From a virus, in IMG/VR virus record IMGVR_UViG_3300025732_000021, positions 57,868 to 121,867 of that record: DNA of 64,000 bases; one strand, written 5' to 3'. The notes below the pieces were generated by a model, which saw nothing but the letters and a program-made list of their open reading frames with translations, was not told where the DNA came from and made no database searches. Below are positions 14,004 to 22,127 of this stretch, one piece after another (within the stretch, counting starts at the first letter, position 1; each line of letters begins with the position of its first letter). The translations under genes and the position numbers were made by a program.

Positions 14004-14673
14004 AATTAATCCTCTTCTTAAATTCATTATACCAAATTAAATGTGCTGCAGGTCCAGGATGATGTTTATCATCACCAAGAATTTCACCACCATAATAATC
14101 TATATCGCTTTTATTAATTTCAAAAAAAGTATCAAAATTATTTAAAAAATCAAATTCATTTTTAGATGACCAGGAAGATGATAGAAGTTTTATATTATTA
14201 AAATAACAAAAAATTTCTAAAGATTTGTAAAAATTATAAACAACTTTATCAATATGATCTTTAATTATATATCTTCCATCCCTATGTATTGGTGGCAATA
14301 ATATAAAAATATAATCTGGATTTCCATATAAATTTATATATTTATATATATTTGATATTATTTCTATTGGCGAACCGCCTGGAAGAGAAACATTAAAAAA
14401 TCCAGAAGAATTTTTGAAATCAGAATAAACTTTATATGCCCATGTATCTTCTATATTAACACCTATACCACAAGTTATAGAACAGCCAGCAAATAAAATA
14501 TGTTCGCCATTATGATTTTTTATAAATTCATCTGATCTTAATCCATGTGAGTTTAATTTATATATTACATTACTGTTTGAAATATTTTTTCTATAATCTG
14601 GCATACCATCTTTATGCCAAAAAACTGGAGAGATAGTGGTGTTTTTTGTTAAATAATTTTCATAAAATTCCAT
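13984..14673 (-). CDS. SGNH/GDSL-type hydrolase
   Basis: 229 residues. ILFAGCSITCGIGV carries the block I nucleophile serine in a GxSxTxG setting; SLPGGSPIEI gives the block II glycine; FILLPP lies in the region of block III; and GDDKHHPGPAAH holds the Asp-x-x-His dyad of block V. Such enzymes are esterases or acyl-transferring hydrolases, often deacetylating or deacylating sugars. The place between a prolyl-hydroxylase-type oxygenase and a carbamoyltransferase suggests glycan tailoring. No signal peptide. The stop overlaps the carbamoyltransferase start by 20 bases. Confidence 0.72.
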   Translation of the reverse strand: MEFYENYLTKNTTISPVFWHKDGMPDYRKNISNSNVIYKLNSHGLRSDEFIKNHNGEHILFAGCSITCGIGVNIEDTWAYKVYSDFKNSSGFFNVSLPGGSPIEIISNIYKYINLYGNPDYIFILLPPIHRDGRYIIKDHIDKVVYNFYKSLEIFCYFNNIKLLSSSWSSKNEFDFLNNFDTFFEINKSDIDYYGGEILGDDKHHPGPAAHLIWYNEFKKRINYENFRN

Positions 14674-15344
14674 TATTCCTGGCCAGTCGACATTATTGGA
14701 GTCTTCATATTATGATACCAATGTGGCATGGAATATCTAGTTCCACTAATAATTGGAGCAACTTCATGTATATATAAATAATTTGAAGGAAAGAAAATAA
14801 TACTTCCTGGTTCTGGCTTTATTTTAACATTAGAATTTGGAAAAGATATTTCTCCACCTTCGTAATCATTATTTAAATACATAACAACAGAAATTACTCT
14901 GCTACTTACCCCATGATCTTGATGTGCTGGTAGGTACCCACCTTTTTCATACCTTAAAAGGTGCACACTATATTCTCTAGACTTAATATTTCTTGATGCA
15001 AATGGATATATAATATTTGTATAATGATTTGTTGCAGCATCTAATGCATCATAAAGTCTTTTAGAGACATACTGCTGATCCTTATAATAATAATCATCTG
15101 CTCTAATGTCCTCTGGTTTTGGGAAAAATTTTTGCCAACAAAAAGTTTCTAATGTTCCAGCACTTTCATTTTGCCAAGCATGCCAGGGTTGAACTGCAGT
15201 ATAATTATCTCCGTGTTCTTTTTGATTATATTTTTCATCAACAGATTTAACTATATCAATAATTTCTTGTGGATTATTTAAAGCATTTTTATAATAAACT
15301 AATCCTAAATCTAATATTTCATAATCATAAGTAGTTAAATTCAT
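14673..15344 (-). CDS. 2-oxoglutarate/Fe(II) dioxygenase, prolyl-4-hydroxylase type
   Basis: 223 residues from the ATG at 15344 (GGAGG ten bases before). The double-stranded beta-helix core shows HQDHGVSSRVISVVMYLN (HxD iron ligands), YEGGEISFPN, PGSIIFFPS and HEVAPIISGTRYSM (distal His plus the Arg that binds 2-oxoglutarate), the P4H signature. It hydroxylates an unknown substrate, possibly proline or another residue in a protein. It forms a tandem pair with the oxygenase at 15325-15927, which it overlaps by 20 bases, next to a Skp1-GnT-like glycosyltransferase. Confidence 0.82.
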   Translation of the reverse strand: MNLTTYDYEILDLGLVYYKNALNNPQEIIDIVKSVDEKYNQKEHGDNYTAVQPWHAWQNESAGTLETFCWQKFFPKPEDIRADDYYYKDQQYVSKRLYDALDAATNHYTNIIYPFASRNIKSREYSVHLLRYEKGGYLPAHQDHGVSSRVISVVMYLNNDYEGGEISFPNSNVKIKPEPGSIIFFPSNYLYIHEVAPIISGTRYSMPHWYHNMKTPIMSTGQE

Positions 15345-15927
15345 GTTCTGGCGCCCTCCATTTTGGATTCTTATCTTCTCCAAGAAAATCTGGATCTGCA
15401 TGTTGAGGAAGAGATGTATGCATATATAAAGCGGTATATCTATTGCCAGAAGTTACTTCTGTTATACCATGAATATATTCACTTCCAGCACTTGGAAAAA
15501 AGACTGCAGAATATCTTTTTGGTTGATAAATAAAATCTTGATTTGGAAAAAATATTTTTCCTCCAGTATAGTCTGGCTCCTCATTTAGATATATTATAGT
15601 ACTCCACTCAATCCATGGCTCTGGATCTTGTGCGTCTAAATGTAACGGTCCTTTTGTGCCAGTAGTCCAGTGTGAACCAAATGCCTTAAACACATATATT
15701 GGACTATTAAATCCGTTTAATTCTTTGTGAACCTCATTAGATTTATCGCCATATTTCTTTAATATAGACATTACTGTTGGGTTATATGGTAAAGATGTAC
15801 CACCAAATCTTTCTTTATAATATTCTGGATATGGAAGCCTAATTGAGTTTGGATCATTTTGTTGCTGTATTAATGTTAAAGCATCTATTGGCTCTATAAA
15901 ATTATCTATAATTTTAATTCTATGCAT
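15325..15927 (-). CDS. 2-oxoglutarate/Fe(II) dioxygenase, prolyl-4-hydroxylase type
   Basis: 200 residues from the ATG at 15927, which follows AGGAGG at five bases. Core motifs: HLDAQDPEPWIEWSTIIYLN (HxD), YTGGKIFFPN, YSAVFFPS and YIHGITEVTSGNRYTA (distal His and 2-oxoglutarate Arg). The order equals that of its neighbour but sequence identity outside the motifs is low, so the two may hydroxylate different substrates. A TATAAT box 16 bases before the start provides a candidate promoter. Confidence 0.82.
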   Translation of the reverse strand: MHRIKIIDNFIEPIDALTLIQQQNDPNSIRLPYPEYYKERFGGTSLPYNPTVMSILKKYGDKSNEVHKELNGFNSPIYVFKAFGSHWTTGTKGPLHLDAQDPEPWIEWSTIIYLNEEPDYTGGKIFFPNQDFIYQPKRYSAVFFPSAGSEYIHGITEVTSGNRYTALYMHTSLPQHADPDFLGEDKNPKWRAPEHEFNYL

Positions 15928-15943
15928 TTTTCCTCCTATTAAC

Positions 15944-15949
15944 ATTATA
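15944..15949 (-). promoter_or_regulatory. Candidate -10 box (TATAAT)
   Basis: TATAAT on the minus strand, 16 bases before the ATG at 15927 and upstream of its AGGAGG. No good -35 is seen at 16-18 bases, so strength is uncertain. Confidence 0.35.
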
Positions 15950-15954
15950 CACTA

Positions 15955-16809
15955 TTAGTAAATATAGTGTAAATGGCCTATAAATTTTCTTCCATCAAGT
16001 TTGTCAAAATCATTATTATAACAATCATATTCAACATCGTTTGTTTGAAATGGTAACGGAAATATTTTTTCTAAATCTATATTATGATAAGACAAAAAAT
16101 CATTTACTGTTCTAGCAGTTCCAGGATCAAAAAATGAACTATGCTGATTTTTTATAATTTTAATTATTTCATTATAATTATGATCTTTAGAATAAGGTGT
16201 ATATAAAATATCTATAGAATTCTGATTATTTTTTGTATAAAAACTACTTGGACAAGAATATATATCTATTCCTCTTGTAAACCAATACATTGATAAATAC
16301 TCTGCCTCGCCATTATATTTTAAAAAAGTTGGGTAGTTAGTATTATGAAAAAGTTCTTTTGAAATAAAAATAAAATCTTTGTCTACAAAATTTGATAATA
16401 TAAAATCATCAGAATTTAGCGAATTATTATAAAAGTAAAAGTTATCATTTGTTATTGACGGAATTCCTTTTCCAGATATAACAGAATTTGTTTTATAATT
16501 TTTAATTAATTCTAAATCCCAGTTATTATTTACTAAAATATTATCAGACATTATTAAAATAAATTCTTCTTGTATATTTCTTGCAGTTTCAAATCTATAT
16601 AAGCACTGACCATATGGGTAGTCCCAAAATTTATGTTTATATGAAACATTGCTTATAGAATTATAATATTCATTTTTTATTAATGGTGATTGGTCTAATA
16701 TATAAATATTGATTGTATGTTCTTTGGATGAATTTTCATTAATTTTTTGCACAACATCTTTTAAAGATTTTCCTTTATAAGAATAAATAACTACCCCAAT
16801 GCTACTCAT
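15955..16809 (-). CDS. Glycosyltransferase resembling Skp1 GlcNAc-transferase (GT60-like) / GT2
   Basis: 284 residues from the ATG at 16809 (an alternative ATG lies at 16824). It starts IGVVIYSYKG, then INIYILDQSP, YGQCLYRFETARN, FILIMSDNILVNNNWD. This series (strand, DQ, an AR-containing helix, and an acidic DSHxxF..WD-like motif) resembles the GlcNAc-transferase family that modifies hydroxyproline of Skp1, and also generic GT-A enzymes. Two prolyl-hydroxylase-type genes follow immediately, the pair of activities needed to hydroxylate and then glycosylate. Overlaps the paralogue pair gene by 8 bases. Confidence 0.6.
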   Translation of the reverse strand: MSSIGVVIYSYKGKSLKDVVQKINENSSKEHTINIYILDQSPLIKNEYYNSISNVSYKHKFWDYPYGQCLYRFETARNIQEEFILIMSDNILVNNNWDLELIKNYKTNSVISGKGIPSITNDNFYFYNNSLNSDDFILSNFVDKDFIFISKELFHNTNYPTFLKYNGEAEYLSMYWFTRGIDIYSCPSSFYTKNNQNSIDILYTPYSKDHNYNEIIKIIKNQHSSFFDPGTARTVNDFLSYHNIDLEKIFPLPFQTNDVEYDCYNNDFDKLDGRKFIGHLHYIY

Positions 16810-17584
16810 CGTCGTGATTCGCATCCTTTGAAAACATGTTTTTTATTCCGTATATTTTTTTTCTCCAAGTTGTTTTTTTATAATAACCATATAATAATGA
16901 TCGTCTATCTTCTGCCTTTAATAATTTTTTATCAACAGAATCATAATCTTCGTCTATAGACATTTCCCAATTTTCTCTTTTAAAAGGAATAATTTGCATA
17001 ATTGGTGTTCCTTTTGGAATTACGCCTTGAAAACCTCTTTTTAAAAAGAATGCTATGAAAACTGGTAAACCCCAAATATCTGATTCTACTATCCCAGACA
17101 TTGTATAAAATGGAAGATCATGCCTATTCATTGGATGTGTTATAAGAACAGAATATCCAGGCGGAGTATCATAAAACCAATTCATACGAAATCCATAATG
17201 CATAGGATGACAATTATCTGGAACGACTATATCATTTGTTGGTCTTTTATCTAATAACATTATATTGCCATTCCAAGATAGTTTTGGTCTTCCATCTGGA
17301 TCTAATTCAACATATAAATCATCTTCAAGCAAATATACATAACCAGCAGTCAATGCATCAAAGAACGGCAAGCACATTTTTGTAGCAACTTGTGCACCAT
17401 CAGATCCTAAATGATTAACTGGATTTAAATATCTATCATCGTTCCAATTATCATGCTTTGCTAAACTTTTATACCATTCTGGAACATGTTTAACTGCTGG
17501 CTCTGGTGCTGTTTGAACTACTGACCAATGTGGCTGTGCATTAAGCGCTGGAGTAAAGACAATTTCTAATGGATCTTCATTCAT
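16802..17584 (-). CDS. Unknown protein, paralogue A of a tandem pair
   Basis: 260 residues. Shared blocks with the next gene: HVPEWYKSLAK (31-41), CLPFFDALTAGYVYLL, a LPFYTMSG..E segment, FFLKRGFQGVIPKGTPIMQIIPFKRENWEMS. Several strands and the phrase GTPxxQIIPxKRExWE look like a beta-rich fold with a short helical tail. No iron-binding HxD motif or Walker motif is evident. I have a memory of similar proteins in aquatic phages but no function. Overlaps its paralogue by 4 bases. Confidence 0.6.
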   Translation of the reverse strand: MNEDPLEIVFTPALNAQPHWSVVQTAPEPAVKHVPEWYKSLAKHDNWNDDRYLNPVNHLGSDGAQVATKMCLPFFDALTAGYVYLLEDDLYVELDPDGRPKLSWNGNIMLLDKRPTNDIVVPDNCHPMHYGFRMNWFYDTPPGYSVLITHPMNRHDLPFYTMSGIVESDIWGLPVFIAFFLKRGFQGVIPKGTPIMQIIPFKRENWEMSIDEDYDSVDKKLLKAEDRRSLLYGYYKKTTWRKKIYGIKNMFSKDANHDDE

Positions 17585-18309
17585 GAAAATCTCTTCATGC
17601 TTCTATATTTACCCTTATATCCATTGCTAAATGTTGATCTTAAATGTATTCTTTGATGACCAATTTCTTTTTTTACTTGATCATGGGGAACCATTTCAGA
17701 CTCCCAATCTTCTCTCTTAACAGGAATTATTTGTACTAATGGAGTGCCTTGCTTAATTACACCAACAAAACCTTTTTTGATAAAGAAAGAAAAATGTCCA
17801 TCAACTATAAACTTATCTGTATCAACGAATCCTCCAAGTGCCCTAAATGGAAGTTCGTCTTGATGGTTTGGATGAAGAACTAATGTACTATAACCTTTTT
17901 CAGTTTTAAATGCCCAAAATGGCATTATTCTGAATAATGTTTTATGATACATGTCTGTATCTACAGGATAATGATTATATTGTTCTGGAGCATGCGTTGC
18001 AAACATATCTGTTCCAAATCTTTTCATTGGATTAGGACACTGAATGTTTAATTTATTTGGATCAGATGCATCTATATAAATATCCATAGGTAAAGATAAT
18101 ATATATCCAGCAGTCATTAAGTCAAATATTGGCATACATTTTTTTACTGTGCCATTAAAAGATCCCTGAGCAAGCCCTCTCTCATTATCTACTGTAGATG
18201 ATTGCTTCTTATACCATTCTGGAACAACTCTTGATGCTGGCACTGGTGGCGGAGCAAAAGATACTGTCTCTTCACTAAACGGATAAAATTTTATCTTTCG
18301 TAAACTCAT
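17581..18309 (-). CDS. Unknown protein, paralogue B of a tandem pair
   Basis: 242 residues matching paralogue A: VVPEWYKKQSS, CMPIFDLMTAGYILSL, HPNHQDELPFRALGG, FFIKKGFVGVIKQGTPLVQIIPVKREDWESE. Conservation is strongest at the EWYK start, the FDxxTAGY block and the C-terminal GTPxxQIIP block, so these are probably the functional surface. The tail is basic. The two genes sit between the metalloprotease and glycosyltransferase genes, suggesting a part in the same surface-modification region. Confidence 0.6.
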   Translation of the reverse strand: MSLRKIKFYPFSEETVSFAPPPVPASRVVPEWYKKQSSTVDNERGLAQGSFNGTVKKCMPIFDLMTAGYILSLPMDIYIDASDPNKLNIQCPNPMKRFGTDMFATHAPEQYNHYPVDTDMYHKTLFRIMPFWAFKTEKGYSTLVLHPNHQDELPFRALGGFVDTDKFIVDGHFSFFIKKGFVGVIKQGTPLVQIIPVKREDWESEMVPHDQVKKEIGHQRIHLRSTFSNGYKGKYRSMKRFS

Positions 18310-18964
18310 AAAACTCCCTAACTCTCTCTATTAACATTATATCAGTTGTTTGAACCTCAATATCAAACATTGGTGATTGTTTTTTAATTTTACCAAATTC
18401 TGAATCTAACATATGTTTTCCTACATTTTTAAAATGAAAATGTATAAAGGGTGGTTCTATTTCTGATGTATTAAATGGTATTTTTGTAAAAGCAATAGAA
18501 TCCTCATATATATAAAACGGACTATCATCTGCTTGTTTAAAGTTAACTGTAACATTTTCATCAATAATCCAAGGAACATAGAATCGATATATACCATCAA
18601 AACAACCATCTGGAAGAGTATACTCTTTTGCTGAACTATAGTATTGTCTAACCCATGGCCTATCTATATTATAAAACTGACCATCTCTTCTATAATGATC
18701 TACTAATAAGAACATTTCTGCATGATTACCCTGCCTTAACCTAAATCCATTATCTGTTATAGATATTAATTTTGGTGGAGGATATAGAGTTGCAGCATAA
18801 TGATTTATTGGCTTTAATATAGAATTTTTAAAAATTTCATTTTCTTTAACAGGAACATAAGAAAGCCATTTTTTATAAGGAACTGCTATTTTATTTATAT
18901 AAAGGAAACTTTCTGTTTTAGAATTATCCCATAAGTTCCAATCTTTTTTAAAGCCAGAAAACAT
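18275..18964 (-). CDS. Unknown beta-rich protein
   Basis: 229 residues from the ATG at 18964, two bases after the metalloprotease stop; an upstream TTG would make it slightly longer. Many aromatic residues and strands, including YPPPKLISI, HAEMFLLVDHYRRDG and PPFIHFHFKNVGKHM. The pattern of two His in IHFHF might bind a metal but is not a known motif. It overlaps paralogue B by 35 bases. No function assigned. Confidence 0.58.
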   Translation of the reverse strand: MFSGFKKDWNLWDNSKTESFLYINKIAVPYKKWLSYVPVKENEIFKNSILKPINHYAATLYPPPKLISITDNGFRLRQGNHAEMFLLVDHYRRDGQFYNIDRPWVRQYYSSAKEYTLPDGCFDGIYRFYVPWIIDENVTVNFKQADDSPFYIYEDSIAFTKIPFNTSEIEPPFIHFHFKNVGKHMLDSEFGKIKKQSPMFDIEVQTTDIMLIERVREFYEFTKDKILSV

Positions 18965-18965
18965 T

Positions 18966-20489
18966 TCATCTTGTTGGCTCAATTTTTATCACATCCCCAA
19001 ATGATCCAGATTCTATTACTTGTATTCTAATTCCATTATACTCTGCAATTTCACCTAATTTAAGTGAAGCGTTTGCATTATTTCCTTGTGATTTTGAATT
19101 CATATTATCTGCTCTAAGTATATTTTTATTTTTTGGCAATATTAATCTAATACCATCAGCATGATTTGTAAGAGACATATCAATAAAATAAACAAGAGCA
19201 CCCTCTGAAACTTGTGGAAGTTTATAATTTATTCCCTCTGCTCTTTGTGATTCAATAACAATAGCCTTTGAATTACTTAAAGGAATAACAATCATTTTAT
19301 CTCTTGTGCTTTTAACTGTAGATGGAGCAATATAGGCTATTGATGTCTTTTCTTTATCTAAACAAATAACCTGAGAATCAGAAATAAAGCCAGCAATCCA
19401 TTTATGCCAAGCAAGCAGATCAAATGTAGATGCCCAATTAATTAATCCCCACCATGATGGTGAATCATTTTGTGAATGATTATTATCATCAAAGCCAATT
19501 CCAACATGCATTAATTCATGCATCCACCATGTTGGCCATGAAAAATTTCTTTCTAAAGCAATGCTACCGCCACTTGGCATAATAGACCCAACAACATAAC
19601 CTTCATCTGTTAAAAATCTATTTAGACCTACTTGATCACCAATTATTTTATTTGTAGATGGTGGAAATAAAATTAATGCAATATTTGATCCAGAAAAATT
19701 AATCTTAGAATCTACAGCCTTGACTAAATCACTTGTAAACCTTTGTGCAGAAGATTCACTTCTTTCGTGTATTAAGTTATATGACGATATGTTTCCAGGC
19801 ATATAAATATAATTATTAGGCACTCTAAATTCTACATTAGATCCATTATCTGATGCCTGCTTAGTCCAAGCAGTAATGAAATCAAAATATTTTTTAAAAT
19901 CATCATTAGGATTTGTTTTAGAGTTTGGTATGTCATCAGAATATAAAGGAATAACCTGATAAATAGTATTTGGCGAAGGATGTTTTAGTGATGTTTGCCA
20001 GTATGAGTCCCAAGTTTTAAATCCTAAAACATTTCCTTTATTTCTAGATTGTTCAATTTTGCATTGAGAAAGATTTAAATTAGACTTATCTGTTTGTGTT
20101 GTTGGTAACTCTATTAAGGGTTGAGTATTTGGTATCCTGAGTGCACTTAAACAACCGCCACCGTTAATATGTTTTCTTTCAAAATCTTTCCATTCTGTTG
20201 GAGTATTTGGATCAAGATCGCATGGACTGTTAAAATATTTTTTAGTAACATTTGGTTTAGTATTAATAGTTGCAGATGGTGTTGGTGTTGGTTTTATGGT
20301 TGGCGCTATTGTAGGAACTACATCTAATTTTGCCCATCTATAAACATTATCAATCTTTTTACAAATAAAACCATCTTTAATTTTATTTAATTGATTTTTT
20401 GGACATGCCTTTAATGGTGTTGCTGCGTTAACGCAAGATGGTAATAATAAAGAAAATGATAAGACGAAAGTTATAAATATTTTTTTCAT
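18966..20489 (-). CDS. Secreted zinc metalloprotease (HExxH)
   Basis: 507 residues. The N-terminus is a signal peptide (basic MKK, hydrophobic 4-17, then SCVNA-AT); LPSC may instead be a lipobox. It is followed by a short ACPKNQLNKIKDGFICKKI..YRWAKL domain of a type I associate with secreted acI-actinobacterial proteins, then a Pro/Thr-rich linker (PTIKPTPTPS). The catalytic motif WWMHELMHVGIGFDD has HExxH with a possible third Asp ligand as in HExxHxxGxxD metallopeptidases. A secreted protease could clear or alter the host surface. It has the best promoter of the window, with a leaderless start. Confidence 0.72.
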   Translation of the reverse strand: MKKIFITFVLSFSLLLPSCVNAATPLKACPKNQLNKIKDGFICKKIDNVYRWAKLDVVPTIAPTIKPTPTPSATINTKPNVTKKYFNSPCDLDPNTPTEWKDFERKHINGGGCLSALRIPNTQPLIELPTTQTDKSNLNLSQCKIEQSRNKGNVLGFKTWDSYWQTSLKHPSPNTIYQVIPLYSDDIPNSKTNPNDDFKKYFDFITAWTKQASDNGSNVEFRVPNNYIYMPGNISSYNLIHERSESSAQRFTSDLVKAVDSKINFSGSNIALILFPPSTNKIIGDQVGLNRFLTDEGYVVGSIMPSGGSIALERNFSWPTWWMHELMHVGIGFDDNNHSQNDSPSWWGLINWASTFDLLAWHKWIAGFISDSQVICLDKEKTSIAYIAPSTVKSTRDKMIVIPLSNSKAIVIESQRAEGINYKLPQVSEGALVYFIDMSLTNHADGIRLILPKNKNILRADNMNSKSQGNNANASLKLGEIAEYNGIRIQVIESGSFGDVIKIEPTR

Positions 20490-20495
20490 ATCTTT

Positions 20496-20524
20496 AGTAT
20501 ATACTTAAATGCTCAGAATGTCAA
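20496..20524 (-). promoter_or_regulatory. Consensus promoter for a leaderless mRNA (TTGACA-N17-TATACT-N6-ATG)
   Basis: Minus strand: TTGACA (20524-20519), 17-base spacer, TATACT (20501-20496), then six bases and the ATG of the metalloprotease at 20489. With usual spacing the first transcribed base is the A of the ATG, so the mRNA has no 5' leader and no Shine-Dalgarno. The -35 lies in the last codons of the proteasome-like gene. Confidence 0.75.
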
Positions 20525-21038
20525 TAGGACCTTTACATGACATAGAATGATTAATTGCAGCATTTACTGCAAGTACCGCTCTTTTCCTTGCATCCTTTTG
20601 CTTTTGTGTTGAATATAAAGATCCCAATGCCAAGTCTCCACCAGATCCCATAGCAAGATAATCTTGTTCATACTGAGTTAATGACATATCTCCAGCATTG
20701 TGTTCATATATTTTTCCACGAATACAAATAATCATTCCAAAGTCTGATGATGGAGATGTATCAACCCACCAACCTTCATAAAAATTACGAAGTGCTTTTA
20801 GGAATTTACTATACATAAATTTATCAATACTGCCACGACCTTCAAATGCTGGGGGAACAAATAAGTGTTTTATTCTATCTCCATCCATAGAGCCAGCATA
20901 TCCAAATAAATATCCTTCTTTTTTCCATATTTTAGGACTTGAAGATACATTAATAACATTATCATCAGAAACTCCACGGTCTCCTGCCATCCAAAGTTTA
21001 TTGTTTATATTATCACGTACGACTGCTATGCAAGTCAT
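20505..21038 (-). CDS. Proteasome-like Ntn hydrolase (20S beta / HslV fold)
   Basis: 177 residues. The sequence begins MTCIAVVRD followed by WMAGDRGVSD. If Met1 is removed, Thr2 becomes the N-terminal nucleophile, as in HslV and proteasome beta subunits; Asp and Lys partners are in AGDR and PKIWKK. YLAMGSGGDLALGSLYS matches the GSG-x3-A-x-G segment of the family. There is no long propeptide. Actinobacteria have 20S proteasomes, so the phage protein might form its own particle or interfere with that of the host. Its own strong promoter lies upstream. Confidence 0.75.
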   Translation of the reverse strand: MTCIAVVRDNINNKLWMAGDRGVSDDNVINVSSSPKIWKKEGYLFGYAGSMDGDRIKHLFVPPAFEGRGSIDKFMYSKFLKALRNFYEGWWVDTSPSSDFGMIICIRGKIYEHNAGDMSLTQYEQDYLAMGSGGDLALGSLYSTQKQKDARKRAVLAVNAAINHSMSCKGPIDILSI

Positions 21039-21064
21039 TGTAGCCTTTCTGATTGTTTAATATC

Positions 21065-21093
21065 AGTATATCAGGAAATATTTTTTATGTCAA
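21065..21093 (-). promoter_or_regulatory. Consensus promoter TTGACA-N17-TATACT
   Basis: Minus strand: TTGACA (21093-21088), exactly 17 bases, TATACT (21070-21065). Transcription would start near 21058, giving a leader of about 20 bases with AGAAAGG before the ATG at 21038. It occupies the whole gap between the endolysin stop at 21094 and the proteasome-like gene. Confidence 0.75.
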
Positions 21094-21681
21094 CTACTTT
21101 TTTATTTCTTGTCCACATTCTGAACAAGTTTTTGGCTTAGAGGTTTTATTAGGTAATGTATTAGATTTATTTTCTTTTACAGCACCAAATTTTGGACGAC
21201 CAAAGCCTACGATAGAAATCATTTCTCCAGCCTTATTTTTCTTATATGCACGAAGTTTCTTTGAAACCTGTCCACCATTTCTTTGGCTACCCTTTTTATC
21301 TGGGCTTGTATTTCCTTCAATGCACCATACAGTTCCATCTTCATTGTCTGCAATAACAATACCAACATGTGAGATTCTATCAACACCATCTGATGGAAAG
21401 TCAAAGTAAGCAATATCGCCTGGTTCTGGATCTGCTACATCGCCATCAATCCAAGCACCAGCCTTCTTAAATGCTGCTGCGCCTCCTGGAGTATAAACAG
21501 TATTAGGAACCTTTACTCCTGCTTCATTTGCACACCACATAACAAATGAGCCACACCATGGCTGAAAGTTTGCTTTAGTAAAAGCACCATACTTTGTTTC
21601 GTTATCTTTTGGACCTTCAATAGTTCCCAATTCACCTTTAGCAACTTCAATAAGTCGTGCTGCTGTACCTTGTTCTGCCAT
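21094..21681 (-). CDS. CHAP-domain endolysin
   Basis: 195 residues. The CHAP catalytic Cys is in QPWCGSFVMWCANEAGV (about 42-58), the His in RISHVGIVIA and the third residue in WCIEGNTS, the usual C-H-E/N order. CHAP enzymes are amidases or endopeptidases cutting peptidoglycan peptides. The C-terminus ends in a small CSECGQEIKK zinc-knuckle-like motif after a Lys/Pro-rich linker, which may be a wall-binding tail. No signal peptide, so it needs a holin; candidate membrane proteins lie directly upstream. Confidence 0.85.
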   Translation of the reverse strand: MAEQGTAARLIEVAKGELGTIEGPKDNETKYGAFTKANFQPWCGSFVMWCANEAGVKVPNTVYTPGGAAAFKKAGAWIDGDVADPEPGDIAYFDFPSDGVDRISHVGIVIADNEDGTVWCIEGNTSPDKKGSQRNGGQVSKKLRAYKKNKAGEMISIVGFGRPKFGAVKENKSNTLPNKTSKPKTCSECGQEIKK

Positions 21682-21683
21682 GA

Positions 21684-22127
21684 TTACTCCTTATGCCAAT
21701 CTAAATCAACTGGTTGCTCTTCTGGCATTTGACCATCTGGTTTAGCAGCAAGTCTTGCCATAGTAGCATCAATTTCTGCTTGAGCCTTATTCTCAGCAAT
21801 TTCCAGTTCTGATTCAAGTTTCTTATCAGCCTGTGTATTTTTTGCATCCATTTCTTTATTAGATAATTGTGCTGCCATAATATCTTTAGCACCAGACTGC
21901 CCAATTAATAGTCCTGCTAATGTTCCTGTAATGAATGTTGCAACTGATCCAAGCACATTGAAGAACATCTTATCATTTTCTGATTGTGCTCCAACTGGTT
22001 GTGTAACAAACAACAAACCATATAAAATTCCAAGTGCTGTAAATAAAAGAATTCCTCCAAGAATTAATCCTAGGGTAAACTTTAAACGAGCATCCAACTC
22101 TGCTGGTGTTAATCTTTCTTTAGCCAT
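21684..22127 (-). CDS. Two-span membrane protein with coiled-coil tail (holin candidate)
   Basis: 147 residues. Two hydrophobic spans (about 16-41, rich in Leu/Gly, and 55-76, NVLGSVATFITGTLAGLLIG) are followed by a charged helical tail with Ala/Glu/Lys heptads. It is two bases from the endolysin, the usual location of a holin, although the long cytoplasmic coiled coil is not typical of small holins. Similar proteins beside actinophage lysins are known to me only as membrane proteins. Its start overlaps the lipoprotein gene stop by 8 bases. Confidence 0.65.
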   Translation of the reverse strand: MAKERLTPAELDARLKFTLGLILGGILLFTALGILYGLLFVTQPVGAQSENDKMFFNVLGSVATFITGTLAGLLIGQSGAKDIMAAQLSNKEMDAKNTQADKKLESELEIAENKAQAEIDATMARLAAKPDGQMPEEQPVDLDWHKE

